Source of the DNA: Ruminiclostridium herbifermentans
Lineage (GTDB): Bacteria > Bacillota > Clostridia > Acetivibrionales > DSM-1351
Direction: 5' to 3'
Length of the DNA: 64,000 nucleotides
Assembly (NCBI RefSeq): GCF_005473905.2
Contig: NZ_CP061336.1
Location: 1,976,501-2,040,500, forward strand
Made by a program: the position numbers and the translations under genes
The notes under the pieces: generated by a model
What the model was told of the DNA's origin: nothing
Databases searched by the model: none
What the model saw: only the letters and a program-made list of their open reading frames with translations
Shown: piece by piece, positions 18,658 to 27,889 of the stretch
How positions within the stretch are numbered: position 1 is the stretch's first letter
Layout of the letters: every line of letters begins with the position of its first letter

Positions 18658-19167
18658 TTGGAGGGAAAAAGCAGCTATTTTGTCTTACTTGTTATAGTAG
18701 CATGTTTATCAATTACACTTGCTTTCCTTGCAATTGGCTATTTCTTTTTTGCCAGTGGTTCAAGCACGGAAAAAGAAGTCATTGTAATTAGTGAAGTAAT
18801 TCCAGGAGAAGATGAACTTTCAAACAAAGTTATTTTTCAGAACAAGAATTTTAATTTGAAGAAGACTGATTCTAAACAAATTGCAGTTATTTCACTTAGT
18901 GCAAGTATGAAGCATTTTAAGACTGTAGAAGAATTAAAAAAAGAAGAAGAAGTTACTGCAAAAATTGATTTTTATAGTACAGAAATAAATTCTGCTATCG
19001 GTTCATATTTTCAGGACTTAACACTAGAAGATGTTGCTAAGAAAAGTACCAGGACTAAAGCAGAAGAAGACTTAAAGAATATAATAAATGAAATATTAAC
19101 CAAAAATGATAAAAAGGCAAGTCCTCTAGTTTATTCAATAACTTTTGACTACTGGTTTTATCAATAG
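18658..19167 (+). CDS. fliL: FliL-like flagellar basal-body protein
   Basis: FliL proteins are single-pass membrane proteins around the stator. The 169 residues have an N-terminal membrane helix (about 7-31) and an extracytoplasmic domain ending in VYSITFDYWFYQ. Sequence conservation in FliL is low, so the call rests on topology, length and the position directly before fliM. TTG 18658 follows GAGGAGG (18642-18648). Confidence 0.78.
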   Translation: MEGKSSYFVLLVIVACLSITLAFLAIGYFFFASGSSTEKEVIVISEVIPGEDELSNKVIFQNKNFNLKKTDSKQIAVISLSASMKHFKTVEELKKEEEVTAKIDFYSTEINSAIGSYFQDLTLEDVAKKSTRTKAEEDLKNIINEILTKNDKKASPLVYSITFDYWFYQ

Positions 19168-19178
19168 GAGGTGGGCTT

Positions 19179-20165
19179 GTGGGAGATATATTATCTCAGA
19201 ATGAGATTGATGAACTGCTAAAAGCTCTTACTACCGGAGATATAGATGTACAGCAGATTCAGACCACTAAAACAGAAAAGAAAATAAAACTTCATGATTT
19301 TAAGAAACCACCTAAATTTGCAAATGATCATAAGCGTACACTTCAATTCATTTATGAAAACTATGCTAGATTGATTCAATCATTTTTATCTGGGTATTTG
19401 CGAACCTTGGTACAAGTTGATGTTCTATCAGTAGATGCTCTGCAGTACAGTGAATTCAGTAATTCATTAGCAAATCCTGTAGTGCTTGCAGTTGTTGATT
19501 TTAGTCCATTAAGTGGATCAATAATATTTGAAATGGATCCAAGCATTGCATATGCTCTTATTGATAGAATCCTTGGAGGAAGAGGATCTGCAATGGATAG
19601 AGTCAGATCATTTACTGAGATTGAGTTGGCGATATTAGAAAGAATTATTGTTCAAATACTGAATCTCATGCGCGAACCATGGGAGAGTATAGTTTCTATA
19701 AAGCCAAGATTGGAAAAAATAGAAACCAACGCTCAATTTGCTCAGCTTATTCATCCAAATGAAATGGTTGCTCTGATTACATTGAATGTTGTAGTGGGTG
19801 ATGTGAAGGGTATGATTAATATATGTATACCTCATATGGTTGTAGAACCTATAATGCCAAAACTGAGTACTAAACTCTGGTTTACAAGCAATGAATCTGA
19901 AAAAGTTGAAAATCACCAACAAGATATAGAGTTGAGGATAGAAAATACTTTAGTGCCTGTTAGAGCAATTTTAGGGAATACTACAATCAATATTAGTGAA
20001 TTTTTAGATTTACAAGTTGGTGATGTTGTACCACTTGAAACTAATATAAATGCAAGCTTAGAGGTAATGGTAGGTAATATACCTAAATTTCATGCTAAGC
20101 CAGGAGTTAAGAAAAACAAAATTGCAGTTAAAATAATTGATGTGATAGGAAGGGAGGAAGATTAG
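19179..20165 (+). CDS. fliM: Flagellar motor switch protein FliM
   Basis: FliM forms the C ring and binds phospho-CheY. The 328-residue protein opens with LSQNEIDELLKAL, the conserved CheY-binding peptide, followed by the CheC-like middle domain with GG.G motif (ILGGRG) and a SpoA C-terminal domain. GTG 19179 sits behind AGGAGGTGG (19167-19175). It is three bases before fliY. Confidence 0.96.
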   Translation: MGDILSQNEIDELLKALTTGDIDVQQIQTTKTEKKIKLHDFKKPPKFANDHKRTLQFIYENYARLIQSFLSGYLRTLVQVDVLSVDALQYSEFSNSLANPVVLAVVDFSPLSGSIIFEMDPSIAYALIDRILGGRGSAMDRVRSFTEIELAILERIIVQILNLMREPWESIVSIKPRLEKIETNAQFAQLIHPNEMVALITLNVVVGDVKGMINICIPHMVVEPIMPKLSTKLWFTSNESEKVENHQQDIELRIENTLVPVRAILGNTTINISEFLDLQVGDVVPLETNINASLEVMVGNIPKFHAKPGVKKNKIAVKIIDVIGREED

Positions 20166-20167
20166 AA

Positions 20168-21418
20168 ATGGGAGATATGCTTACACAAGCAGAGATTGAT
20201 GCGTTGCTGAATGGCACTTCCTCTTCAGATGATGAGAACGATGTTAATGATATAGCTTCTGATGAAATGGGAAAAAGTCATAGTTCTGGAGGTGGGTTAT
20301 CATCACAGGAAATTGATGCATTAGGCGAAATTGGTAATATAAGCATGGGTACTTCTGCAACAACATTGTTTACTCTTTTATCACAGAAGGTAACAATTAC
20401 AACACCAAATGTTACTGTAACAACTTGGGAGGAACTGTCAAAGAGCTATTCTTCACAATATGTAGCTGTTAAAGTAGAATACACTGATGGATTAATTGGA
20501 AGCAACTTATTAATACTTAAACAAGATGATGTTAAAATAATTACTGATTTGATGATGGGTGGAGAAGGTACAATAGCTGAAGGTGAATTAACTGATCTTC
20601 ACTTGAGTGCAATAAGTGAGGCCATGAATCAAATGATTGGTTCGTCAGCCACCTCGATGTCCTCAATGTTTGCTAAAAGAATAGATATATCACCTCCAAA
20701 AGCATACATGGTTAGTTTTGAAAGTGGCGATCCCTATGGTGATTTTGAAGTTGGTGAGCAATTAGTTAGGGTTGCATTTAAGATGGTGGTTGGTGATATA
20801 ATAGACAGTGAAATAATGCAATTGCTTCCTATGAAATTTGCTAAGGATTTGGTTAGTCAATTGTATAATTCATCAAATAATGCAAGCGCTAAAAAGGAAC
20901 CTGAACCACAATTGCAGCCACCGGTTGAACAACCAGTTATGCAGCCGCCTCCAGTGCAGCAGCAACCTGTTCAGCAGCCTATGATGCAACAACCAGTGAT
21001 GCAGCAGCCAGTAATGCAACAACCTATGATGCAACAGCCAGTGATGCAACAGCCAATGCAAGGGTATGGATTTAATGGAGGATATCAAGAACCTCATATG
21101 GGAAGAAATCCTGTCAGTGTTCAACCTGCACAGTTCCAAGCTTTTGATGATGGGCTATCTGCTTCTGAGAAAAAGAATATTGGACTTATAATGGATTTAC
21201 CTCTGCAAGTTACAGTAGAATTGGGAAGAACCCAAAAACTTATTAAAGATATTTTAGAATTTGGGTCAGGCTCAGTAATTGAATTAGATAAGCTTGCAGG
21301 TGAACCAGTTGATATTCTGGTTAATGGAAAAGCTATTGCTAAAGGAGAAGTTGTTGTTATTGATGAAAGTTTTGGTGTTAGAATCACCGATATAATACAT
21401 CCATCAAAACGACTATAG
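20168..21418 (+). CDS. fliY: Flagellar motor switch phosphatase FliY
   Basis: FliY combines a CheC-like phosphatase domain (about residues 45-235, with GEIGNISMGTSA and a second SAISEAMNQMIGS helix) and a C-terminal FliN/SpoA domain (about 335-410). It completes the C ring and dephosphorylates CheY-P. Between the domains is a Pro/Gln/Met-rich repeat linker (about 245-300) encoded by near-identical CAGCAGCC-type repeats. The N-terminal LTQAEIDALL peptide resembles the FliM CheY-binding motif. Length 416 residues. Confidence 0.94.
   Translation: MGDMLTQAEIDALLNGTSSSDDENDVNDIASDEMGKSHSSGGGLSSQEIDALGEIGNISMGTSATTLFTLLSQKVTITTPNVTVTTWEELSKSYSSQYVAVKVEYTDGLIGSNLLILKQDDVKIITDLMMGGEGTIAEGELTDLHLSAISEAMNQMIGSSATSMSSMFAKRIDISPPKAYMVSFESGDPYGDFEVGEQLVRVAFKMVVGDIIDSEIMQLLPMKFAKDLVSQLYNSSNNASAKKEPEPQLQPPVEQPVMQPPPVQQQPVQQPMMQQPVMQQPVMQQPMMQQPVMQQPMQGYGFNGGYQEPHMGRNPVSVQPAQFQAFDDGLSASEKKNIGLIMDLPLQVTVELGRTQKLIKDILEFGSGSVIELDKLAGEPVDILVNGKAIAKGEVVVIDESFGVRITDIIHPSKRL
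20925..21062 (+). repeat. Pro/Gln/Met codon repeats in fliY
   Basis: Short imperfect tandem repeats encode QQPVMQQP-type units in the linker between the CheC and FliN domains. Such repeats can change length by slippage without breaking the frame if units are lost whole. Confidence 0.7.
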
Positions 21419-21451
21419 AAAATCAACGAATAATTAAGGAGAGAGAAAGTT

Positions 21452-21814
21452 ATGGGTAAAAGTATTTTAATTGTTGATGATGCAGCATTTATGAGAATGA
21501 TGATTAAGGATATATTATCAAAAAACGGTTATGAAATTGCAGCTGATGTTGACAACGGGTTAAAAGCAATAGAAAAATATAAGGAACTTACTCCTGACTT
21601 GGTTATAATGGATATTACAATGCCAGAAATGGATGGAGTTACAGCTGTTAGAGAGATTAAGAAAATTCATAGTGATGCAAAGATAATAATGTGTTCTGCT
21701 ATGGGACAACAGGCTATGGTTATTGAATCAATCCAAGCAGGTGCTAGAGATTTTATTGTAAAGCCATTTCAGGCAGACCGTGTAGTGGAAGCCGTAAAAA
21801 AGGTTATTGGATGA
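21452..21814 (+). CDS. cheY: Chemotaxis response regulator CheY
   Basis: This single-domain receiver of 120 residues carries the acidic pocket Asp9/Asp10, the phospho-acceptor Asp54, the switch Ser82 and Lys104. No output domain is present. Phosphorylated by CheA, it binds FliM/FliY to change rotation. It follows fliY by 33 bases with an AAGGAGAGAG site. Confidence 0.96.
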   Translation: MGKSILIVDDAAFMRMMIKDILSKNGYEIAADVDNGLKAIEKYKELTPDLVIMDITMPEMDGVTAVREIKKIHSDAKIIMCSAMGQQAMVIESIQAGARDFIVKPFQADRVVEAVKKVIG

Positions 21815-21838
21815 TTTTGAAATTATCTACTCACTATG

Positions 21839-21921
21839 ATATCCTGCTGGTTGCTATGAATTTATATGGTTCTTTTTTAGAGCATCATATTAATTTGGTT
21901 AGATAACAGCAGGATATTTTG
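21839..21921 (+). terminator. Long hairpin between cheY and fliO
   Basis: ATATCCTGCTG (21839-21849) is exactly complementary to CAGCAGGATAT (21907-21917), which is followed by TTTTG. The 57-base loop can itself fold. It may be a partial terminator that lowers expression of the export-gate genes, or an RNA processing site. Confidence 0.5.
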
Positions 21922-21994
21922 TAGTAAGCTTTTTTAAGTGTTATTTTTAGTATTATTGTATTAAGACATTATATTTTGGACATTGAGGTAAAGG

Positions 21995-22498
21995 ATGGGT
22001 ATTTTAGATTATATTTATGCAATTTTTGCATTTATAATTGTTTTTGGATTGCTTATTTTTTCAACAAGATTTTTATCGTATAAATCAAAAAAAGTACTTA
22101 ATGGGAAATATATGCAAGTTATAGAATCATTAAGCCTCGGTGTGAATAATAGACTTCATTTGATAAAAATAGATAATGAGTTTTTTCTTATTTCAGCTAC
22201 AAATAAAAATGTTGAGTTTCTTACTAAGGTAAATATTGGTGCTTTTAAGGAAGAGGAGATAAAAAATCCTATTACAGAGATTGCTGATTTTAAATCTGTA
22301 CTAAAAAAATATACTAATTTTAACTTTAGTTCCAAAAAGGAAAATGAGTCACAGGATATTTTTAAGCAGGATATCAGAAGTTCTGGAGAAAATCAAGAAA
22401 GTGACTTAATATTCAAAAATAACTTAAAGAAATTAAAAAACTTAACAAATACTATTAATGGACAACGGAGCGAAGATGAGCAAAAAAAAGAACATTAA
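21995..22498 (+). CDS. fliO: Flagellar export protein FliO
   Basis: FliO is a small membrane protein that stabilises FliP assembly. The 167-residue sequence has one N-terminal membrane helix (about 5-26) followed by a FliO-type domain with MQVIESLSLG and RLHLIKIDNEFFLI. A charged tail follows. It overlaps fliP by 23 bases. Confidence 0.82.
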   Translation: MGILDYIYAIFAFIIVFGLLIFSTRFLSYKSKKVLNGKYMQVIESLSLGVNNRLHLIKIDNEFFLISATNKNVEFLTKVNIGAFKEEEIKNPITEIADFKSVLKKYTNFNFSSKKENESQDIFKQDIRSSGENQESDLIFKNNLKKLKNLTNTINGQRSEDEQKKEH

Positions 22499-23279
22499 AA
22501 GAATAATGTTAATAGTAAGCATATTAATTCTGGTCTTTTGTTTTATAGGAGTTAAAAGCGTATTAGCAGCGCCAAATATATCTGTAACAACTGACGGAAT
22601 AAATATCGGTACATCAGATAACCCGGAGGATGTATCTTCTAGTATACAGATATTGATATTATTAACGGTTTTAGCAATTGCGCCTTCAATCTTGATAATG
22701 ATGACAGGCTTTACAAGAATAATTATTATTTTGTCTTTTCTAAGAAATGCTCTTGGAACACAACAAATGCCACCAAATCAAGTCATGATTGGTTTAGCGC
22801 TTTTTATAACTTTCTTTGTAATGAGTCCTGTTTTAACTGATATAAATGAAAATGCATTCCAACCTTATACTAATGGAACTATAACTCAAAAACAAGCAAT
22901 TGATAGTAGCTCTAAGACTATTAAGACATGGATGGTAAAGCAAATATTTAGTAATGGTAGAGAAAAAGATTTAGCATTGTTTATGACGCTCGCTGGGCAA
23001 ACAGAACCAATTAAAGTAGAGGAAGCACCAAACCTCTCGCTTACAATTGTAGTTCCTGCCTTTTTAATTAGCGAGCTTACAGTTGCGTTCAAATTTGGTT
23101 TCTTAATATTTCTACCATTTTTAATTATTGATATGGTTGTCTCTAGTACTCTAATGTCTATGGGTATGATGATGCTTCCACCATCAATGATATCACTACC
23201 GTTTAAGGTATTATTGTTTATTTTAGTAGATGGGTGGGGTATGATAACACAATCTATAATTATTAGTTTTTCAGGGTGA
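22476..23279 (+). CDS. fliP: Flagellar type III export gate protein FliP
   Basis: FliP is the main gate subunit. The 267-residue protein has a cleavable-type signal (about 5-30), four membrane helices and the family motifs MTGFTRIIIILSFLRNALGTQ and PPNQVMIGLALF. ATG 22476 behind GGAGCGA is preferred over the in-frame ATG 22458. Confidence 0.96.
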   Translation: MSKKKNIKRIMLIVSILILVFCFIGVKSVLAAPNISVTTDGINIGTSDNPEDVSSSIQILILLTVLAIAPSILIMMTGFTRIIIILSFLRNALGTQQMPPNQVMIGLALFITFFVMSPVLTDINENAFQPYTNGTITQKQAIDSSSKTIKTWMVKQIFSNGREKDLALFMTLAGQTEPIKVEEAPNLSLTIVVPAFLISELTVAFKFGFLIFLPFLIIDMVVSSTLMSMGMMMLPPSMISLPFKVLLFILVDGWGMITQSIIISFSG

Positions 23280-23397
23280 CAATATTTTATTTTTTTCAGT
23301 TTAATATCGCCATTATTACCATTATTTATAATTGAAGTAATGTCATAAAAAGATATAAAATAACAGTAGCTTTATAGTGTATGGGGGTGAACATTTA

Positions 23398-23667
23398 GTG
23401 GATGAAAGTGGCATTATATATATTGCGCAGGATGCTTTGAAAGTATTATTATATGTAGCTGCCCCGATATTGATTATTAGTATGGCTGTTGGCTTAATAG
23501 TAAGTATTTTTCAGGCTACTACTCAAATTCAGGAACAAACATTATCCTTTGTTCCCAAAATACTTTCTGTAGTTGCCGCTATTGCTATTTTTGGTTCATG
23601 GATGTTAAGAACGTTAATGGAGTATATGCAAAATATATTGATTAATATAAATCAGTTTATTAAGTAA
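23398..23667 (+). CDS. fliQ: Flagellar type III export gate protein FliQ
   Basis: FliQ is a two-helix gate subunit. GTG 23398 gives 89 residues, the usual FliQ length, with GGGGGTGA (23382-23389) eight bases upstream; a longer frame from ATG 23377 would cover that site. The motif FQATTQIQEQTLSFVPKI is typical. Confidence 0.94.
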   Translation: MDESGIIYIAQDALKVLLYVAAPILIISMAVGLIVSIFQATTQIQEQTLSFVPKILSVVAAIAIFGSWMLRTLMEYMQNILININQFIK

Positions 23668-23799
23668 TATATGTTCAGCAAACATAGCTGTAATTGATGT
23701 TTCATAGCAAATATGATTAATTGTTGGTTAGAATACTACAAAAATTATTTAATAAATAAGTATATATTTTGATTTAAATATAATTTAGGAGTTGAGATT

Positions 23800-24588
23800 G
23801 TGCAGATACCATTAGGTATGTTGCTGAATAGCGTGGAGCTTTTTCTCCTTATATTTGTTAGAATGACAGGTCTATTTGTTATTGCTCCAATTTTTGGCCG
23901 TAATATGCCTACTTATGTTAAAATTGGAATTGCCTTGGGTACATCTATTTTAATGGCAAGTGTTGTAAAGGTAGATCATGTTGTTGAGATAAATGGATAT
24001 CTGCTTTATGCATTTTATATAATTAAAGAATTTATCGTTGGCGTTGTGATTGGTTTTGTTGCTTATGCACTTTTTACAAGTATTTATGTTGCTGGACAGA
24101 TAATTGATATGCAGATTGGATTTGGTATGGTTAACGTTTTTGACCCTATTACTAACATTCAGGTTCCAATAACTGCTAATCTTTATTATATGGTAGCTAT
24201 GCTTATATTTCTAGCAACAAATGGTCATCACATATTAATTAAAGCACTTTATCAGAGTTTTAAACTGGTACCAATTACAAGTGCAGGTATTGGACCTAAT
24301 ATGAAGGATAATGTTTTGGAAGTTTTTCAGCAAATGTTTTCAATAGGATTTAAAATAGCTGCTCCAATTCTAGCTGCTATTTTGATTGCAGATGTAGTAT
24401 TAGGTATAATTTCAAAAACTATACCACAAATGAATGTATTTGTTTTAGGTATGCCATTGAAAATACTTGTTGGATTAATTTTAATAATGATTACAATACC
24501 AGCTTTTATATATATCGTAACTATGATATCAGATAAAATGAATATTGGGATATTCAAATTTTTGAAGGACATGGGTAGTAATCCTTAA
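23800..24588 (+). CDS. fliR: Flagellar type III export gate protein FliR
   Basis: FliR is the third gate subunit, with about six membrane helices over 262 residues. Family landmarks include RMTGLFVIAPIFG near the N-terminus and GQIIDMQIGFGMVNVFDP in the middle. GTG 23800 lies behind AGGAG (23787-23791). Confidence 0.95.
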   Translation: MQIPLGMLLNSVELFLLIFVRMTGLFVIAPIFGRNMPTYVKIGIALGTSILMASVVKVDHVVEINGYLLYAFYIIKEFIVGVVIGFVAYALFTSIYVAGQIIDMQIGFGMVNVFDPITNIQVPITANLYYMVAMLIFLATNGHHILIKALYQSFKLVPITSAGIGPNMKDNVLEVFQQMFSIGFKIAAPILAAILIADVVLGIISKTIPQMNVFVLGMPLKILVGLILIMITIPAFIYIVTMISDKMNIGIFKFLKDMGSNP

Positions 24589-24631
24589 AGGACGCTCAAT
24601 GGACAAATGAGATGCTAATTTGGAGGTTGGG

Positions 24632-25768
24632 ATGAGAAGAACCATTGATGAAAGTCTGTTGAAAAAGGATTATAGTGAACTACAGCTAAATTATCAACTC
24701 TTTGCAGCAGGAGGAGATGACAAAACAGAAAAAGCAACTCCTAAAAAAAAGAGTGATGCCAGAAAAAAAGGACAGGTATTTCAAAGCAGAGAAATGTCTG
24801 CCGCACTCATTCTAATTGTAATGATTGTTACATTGAAAGCTTTAGGATCAAATTTATATAGTCAGATTACTTTGTATATGAAAGGTGCTTTTTCTGAATA
24901 TGTAAAATTAACTGGTCAATTTGATCTTAACTTGGTAATGAGGCTTTATATAGAGGCATTAATAGTTTTAGCTAAAACAGTACTACCTTTACTTTTAGTA
25001 GCTGCATTATCAGCTGTAATAGTTGGGTATGCTCAGGTTGGTTATCTGTTTACTTTTGAGACATTAAAGATTAAAGGTAATAGGATAAATCCATTAAGTG
25101 GTTTTAAGAGAATATTTTCAGTACGTTCATTAGTAGAATTACTGAAAGCTATAATTAAAATAGCTATAGTTGTTTGGGTTGCTTATTCTTATTTAAAGTC
25201 AAAGACAAATGAAATTATAGCTCTAATGGATGTAGATTTACATGGTATATTAGCTTTTATAGGAGACGCTACATTTAATGTTGGAATAAAAATATCCTTT
25301 GCAATGGTCATTCTGGGGTTTGCAGATTTTCTTTATCAGAAATATGACTATGAAAAAAGTTTAAGAATGACAAAACAGGAAGTTAAGGATGAATTTAAGC
25401 AGACTGAAGGTAATCCTGAAATTAAAGGGAAAATTAAGCAGAAACAGCGTCAAATGTCTATGAAGCGAATGATGCAGGATGTACCAAAGGCAGATGTGGT
25501 AATAACAAATCCTACACATTTTGCTGTAGCTATTAAATATGATTTAGAAAAAGCAAGTGCTCCATATGTTGTAGCAAAGGGGCAGGACTATATAGCACTT
25601 AGAATCAAACAGATTGCAACTGATAATAAAGTGCAGATTGTTGAAAATAAGCCTTTGGCTAGAACACTATACAGTACTGTTGATATTGGAGAGACTATAC
25701 CACCTGAATTATATCAGGCAGTTGCTGAAATACTAGCATTTGTATATAAACTCAAAAATGGAAGATAA
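24632..25768 (+). CDS. flhB: Flagellar export switch protein FlhB
   Basis: FlhB controls substrate switching from hook to filament. The 378-residue protein has the KTEKATPKKKSDARKKGQV opening, four membrane helices, and the autocleavage motif NPTH in VVITNPTHFAVAI. ATG 24632 is chosen because GGAGG (24621-24625) precedes it; TTG 24620 lies upstream. The N-terminal 30 residues before KTEKATP are longer than in most homologues. Confidence 0.96.
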   Translation: MRRTIDESLLKKDYSELQLNYQLFAAGGDDKTEKATPKKKSDARKKGQVFQSREMSAALILIVMIVTLKALGSNLYSQITLYMKGAFSEYVKLTGQFDLNLVMRLYIEALIVLAKTVLPLLLVAALSAVIVGYAQVGYLFTFETLKIKGNRINPLSGFKRIFSVRSLVELLKAIIKIAIVVWVAYSYLKSKTNEIIALMDVDLHGILAFIGDATFNVGIKISFAMVILGFADFLYQKYDYEKSLRMTKQEVKDEFKQTEGNPEIKGKIKQKQRQMSMKRMMQDVPKADVVITNPTHFAVAIKYDLEKASAPYVVAKGQDYIALRIKQIATDNKVQIVENKPLARTLYSTVDIGETIPPELYQAVAEILAFVYKLKNGR

Positions 25769-25812
25769 TGCTGTTTGAGATGTGAATTATTAATATGAAG
25801 GGGGGCCGAAAA

Positions 25813-27837
25813 ATGGCGAAAATAAATACTTTATTTATACCACTTGTTGTAATACTTTCTATTTTAAATCTTATTTTGCCAATTCCGGCATTTCTGCTAG
25901 ACTTACTGTTAGCATTTAATATAGTTCTTGCTGCTGTTATAATGTTGAATACTATATATCTCAAAACAGCACTTGATTTATCAATTTTTCCAACGCTACT
26001 TGTAATTACAACAATATACAGGCTTTCATTAAATGTAACTGCAACAAAGCTTATTTTAGCGGAAGGACATGCTGGAGACGTTATCAGAGGCTTTGGATAT
26101 ATGGTGGGCAGAAACAATTTGGTTGTTGGCTTTGTTGTATATATTATAATTATGCTTGTTAATTTCCTTGTAATTACAAAAGGTTCTGAAAGAGTTGCAG
26201 AAGTTGCTGCAAGATTTACTTTGGATGCTATGCCTGGTAAGCAGATGGCAATTGATGCAGACTTAAATACTGGATTAATAAGTGAGGCCGAAGCTAAGGA
26301 ACGTAGAAAAAAAGTTCAAAGAGAAGCAGATTTTTATGGCTCAATGGATGGTGCTAGTAAATTCGTAAAAAACGATGCGATTGCTGGAATTATTATTACT
26401 ATTATTAATATTGCAGGTGGTTTGATAATTGGTGTAGTAATGAGGGGCGAACCTATTGGAGAAGCTCTTTCAAACTATACCATTTTAACAATTGGAGATG
26501 GTCTTGTTAGCCAGATACCTGCTCTTATGCTGTCAGTTGCAACCAGCTTTATTGTGACTAGAGCAGGAGCTGATTCAGAACTAAGTACTGATTTTGTTAA
26601 GCAATTATTTTATAACCCAAAGGTTCTATATATTGCAGCAGTGATTAGTTTAGCTATGGCACCCTTCTTTACACCAATACCATTTATTATTCTTTCAATA
26701 GCCTTGTTTTTTATAGCTACTAAGCAAAAGCAGCTACAGAAGGAAGCTGTTATAGAAGAAGAGGTACAGATACAGGAAAGTGAAGTTGATGAAATTAGAA
26801 AGCCAGAAAACGTGGTAAGCCTTTTACAGGTAGACCCTATAGAATTAGAGTTCGGATATGGAATAATTCCTTTAGCTGATGCAAATCAGGGTGGAGATTT
26901 ATTAGACAGGGTTGTTTTAATTAGAAGGCAATTAGCGCTTGAATTAGGTATGCTTGTTCCTGTTATCAGGTTAAGAGATAATATTCAGATAGGCCCAAAT
27001 GAGTATATTATAAAGATTAAAGGTACAGAGGTAGCAAGTGGTGAATTGTTATTTGATTACTTTATGGCAATGAATTCTAGTGGAGCAGAAGAGGAGTTAG
27101 AAGGTATAAAAACAACTGAACCTGCATTTGGACTACCAGCTATTTGGATTCAAGAGTCACAAAGAGATAAGGCAGAGATGCTTGGGTATACAGTTGTTGA
27201 TCCTCCATCAATAATTGCTACTCATTTAACAGAAGTTATCAAAAAGTATTCACATGAATTGTTAGGCAGACAAGAAGTTCAAACACTTGTTGACAATTTA
27301 AAGCAAAGCTATCCTGCTATTGTTGATGAGTTAGTGCCAAAATTAATGAGTATAGGCGAAATACAAAAAGTACTGGCAAACTTATTAAAAGAGGGTGTTT
27401 CTATTAGAGATATGGTTACTATAATGGAAACTTTGGCCGATTATTCACCAATGACTCATGATGTTGATATGCTTACTGAATATGTTAGACAGGCTCTTGG
27501 AAGATCTATATCTCAGAAGTTCTTTAATGAGGATTCAAATGTAATTACAATAGATCCAAAGGTAGAACAAATGATATTGGATTCAATACAAAAAACAGAA
27601 TTTGGTTCATATTTAGCCTTGGATCCTGCTGTATCAAATACAATTATAAATAATTTATCAAAAAATGTTCAGAAGCTATTGAAGCTTGGTAGCCAGCCAA
27701 TTGTACTAGCATCGCCAATAGTAAGATTATATGTTAAGAAGCTTACAGAAAATGTAATACCTGGATTGGTAGTTTTATCCTATAATGAAATTGATTCGTC
27801 AGTAGAAATAAAATCTGTAGGCACTGTGAGTGTATAA
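25813..27837 (+). CDS. flhA: Flagellar export apparatus protein FlhA
   Basis: FlhA is the large export-gate protein of 674 residues. Its N-terminal half has about eight membrane helices with the GKQMAIDADLNTGLI motif. A cytosolic C-terminal half docks substrates and chaperones. ATG 25813 sits behind GGGGGGC (25800-25806). Confidence 0.97.
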   Translation: MAKINTLFIPLVVILSILNLILPIPAFLLDLLLAFNIVLAAVIMLNTIYLKTALDLSIFPTLLVITTIYRLSLNVTATKLILAEGHAGDVIRGFGYMVGRNNLVVGFVVYIIIMLVNFLVITKGSERVAEVAARFTLDAMPGKQMAIDADLNTGLISEAEAKERRKKVQREADFYGSMDGASKFVKNDAIAGIIITIINIAGGLIIGVVMRGEPIGEALSNYTILTIGDGLVSQIPALMLSVATSFIVTRAGADSELSTDFVKQLFYNPKVLYIAAVISLAMAPFFTPIPFIILSIALFFIATKQKQLQKEAVIEEEVQIQESEVDEIRKPENVVSLLQVDPIELEFGYGIIPLADANQGGDLLDRVVLIRRQLALELGMLVPVIRLRDNIQIGPNEYIIKIKGTEVASGELLFDYFMAMNSSGAEEELEGIKTTEPAFGLPAIWIQESQRDKAEMLGYTVVDPPSIIATHLTEVIKKYSHELLGRQEVQTLVDNLKQSYPAIVDELVPKLMSIGEIQKVLANLLKEGVSIRDMVTIMETLADYSPMTHDVDMLTEYVRQALGRSISQKFFNEDSNVITIDPKVEQMILDSIQKTEFGSYLALDPAVSNTIINNLSKNVQKLLKLGSQPIVLASPIVRLYVKKLTENVIPGLVVLSYNEIDSSVEIKSVGTVSV

Positions 27838-27889
27838 AATAACAACTATTGGGGACATATTTTTGAGAATTACTTATGGAGGCTAATCT

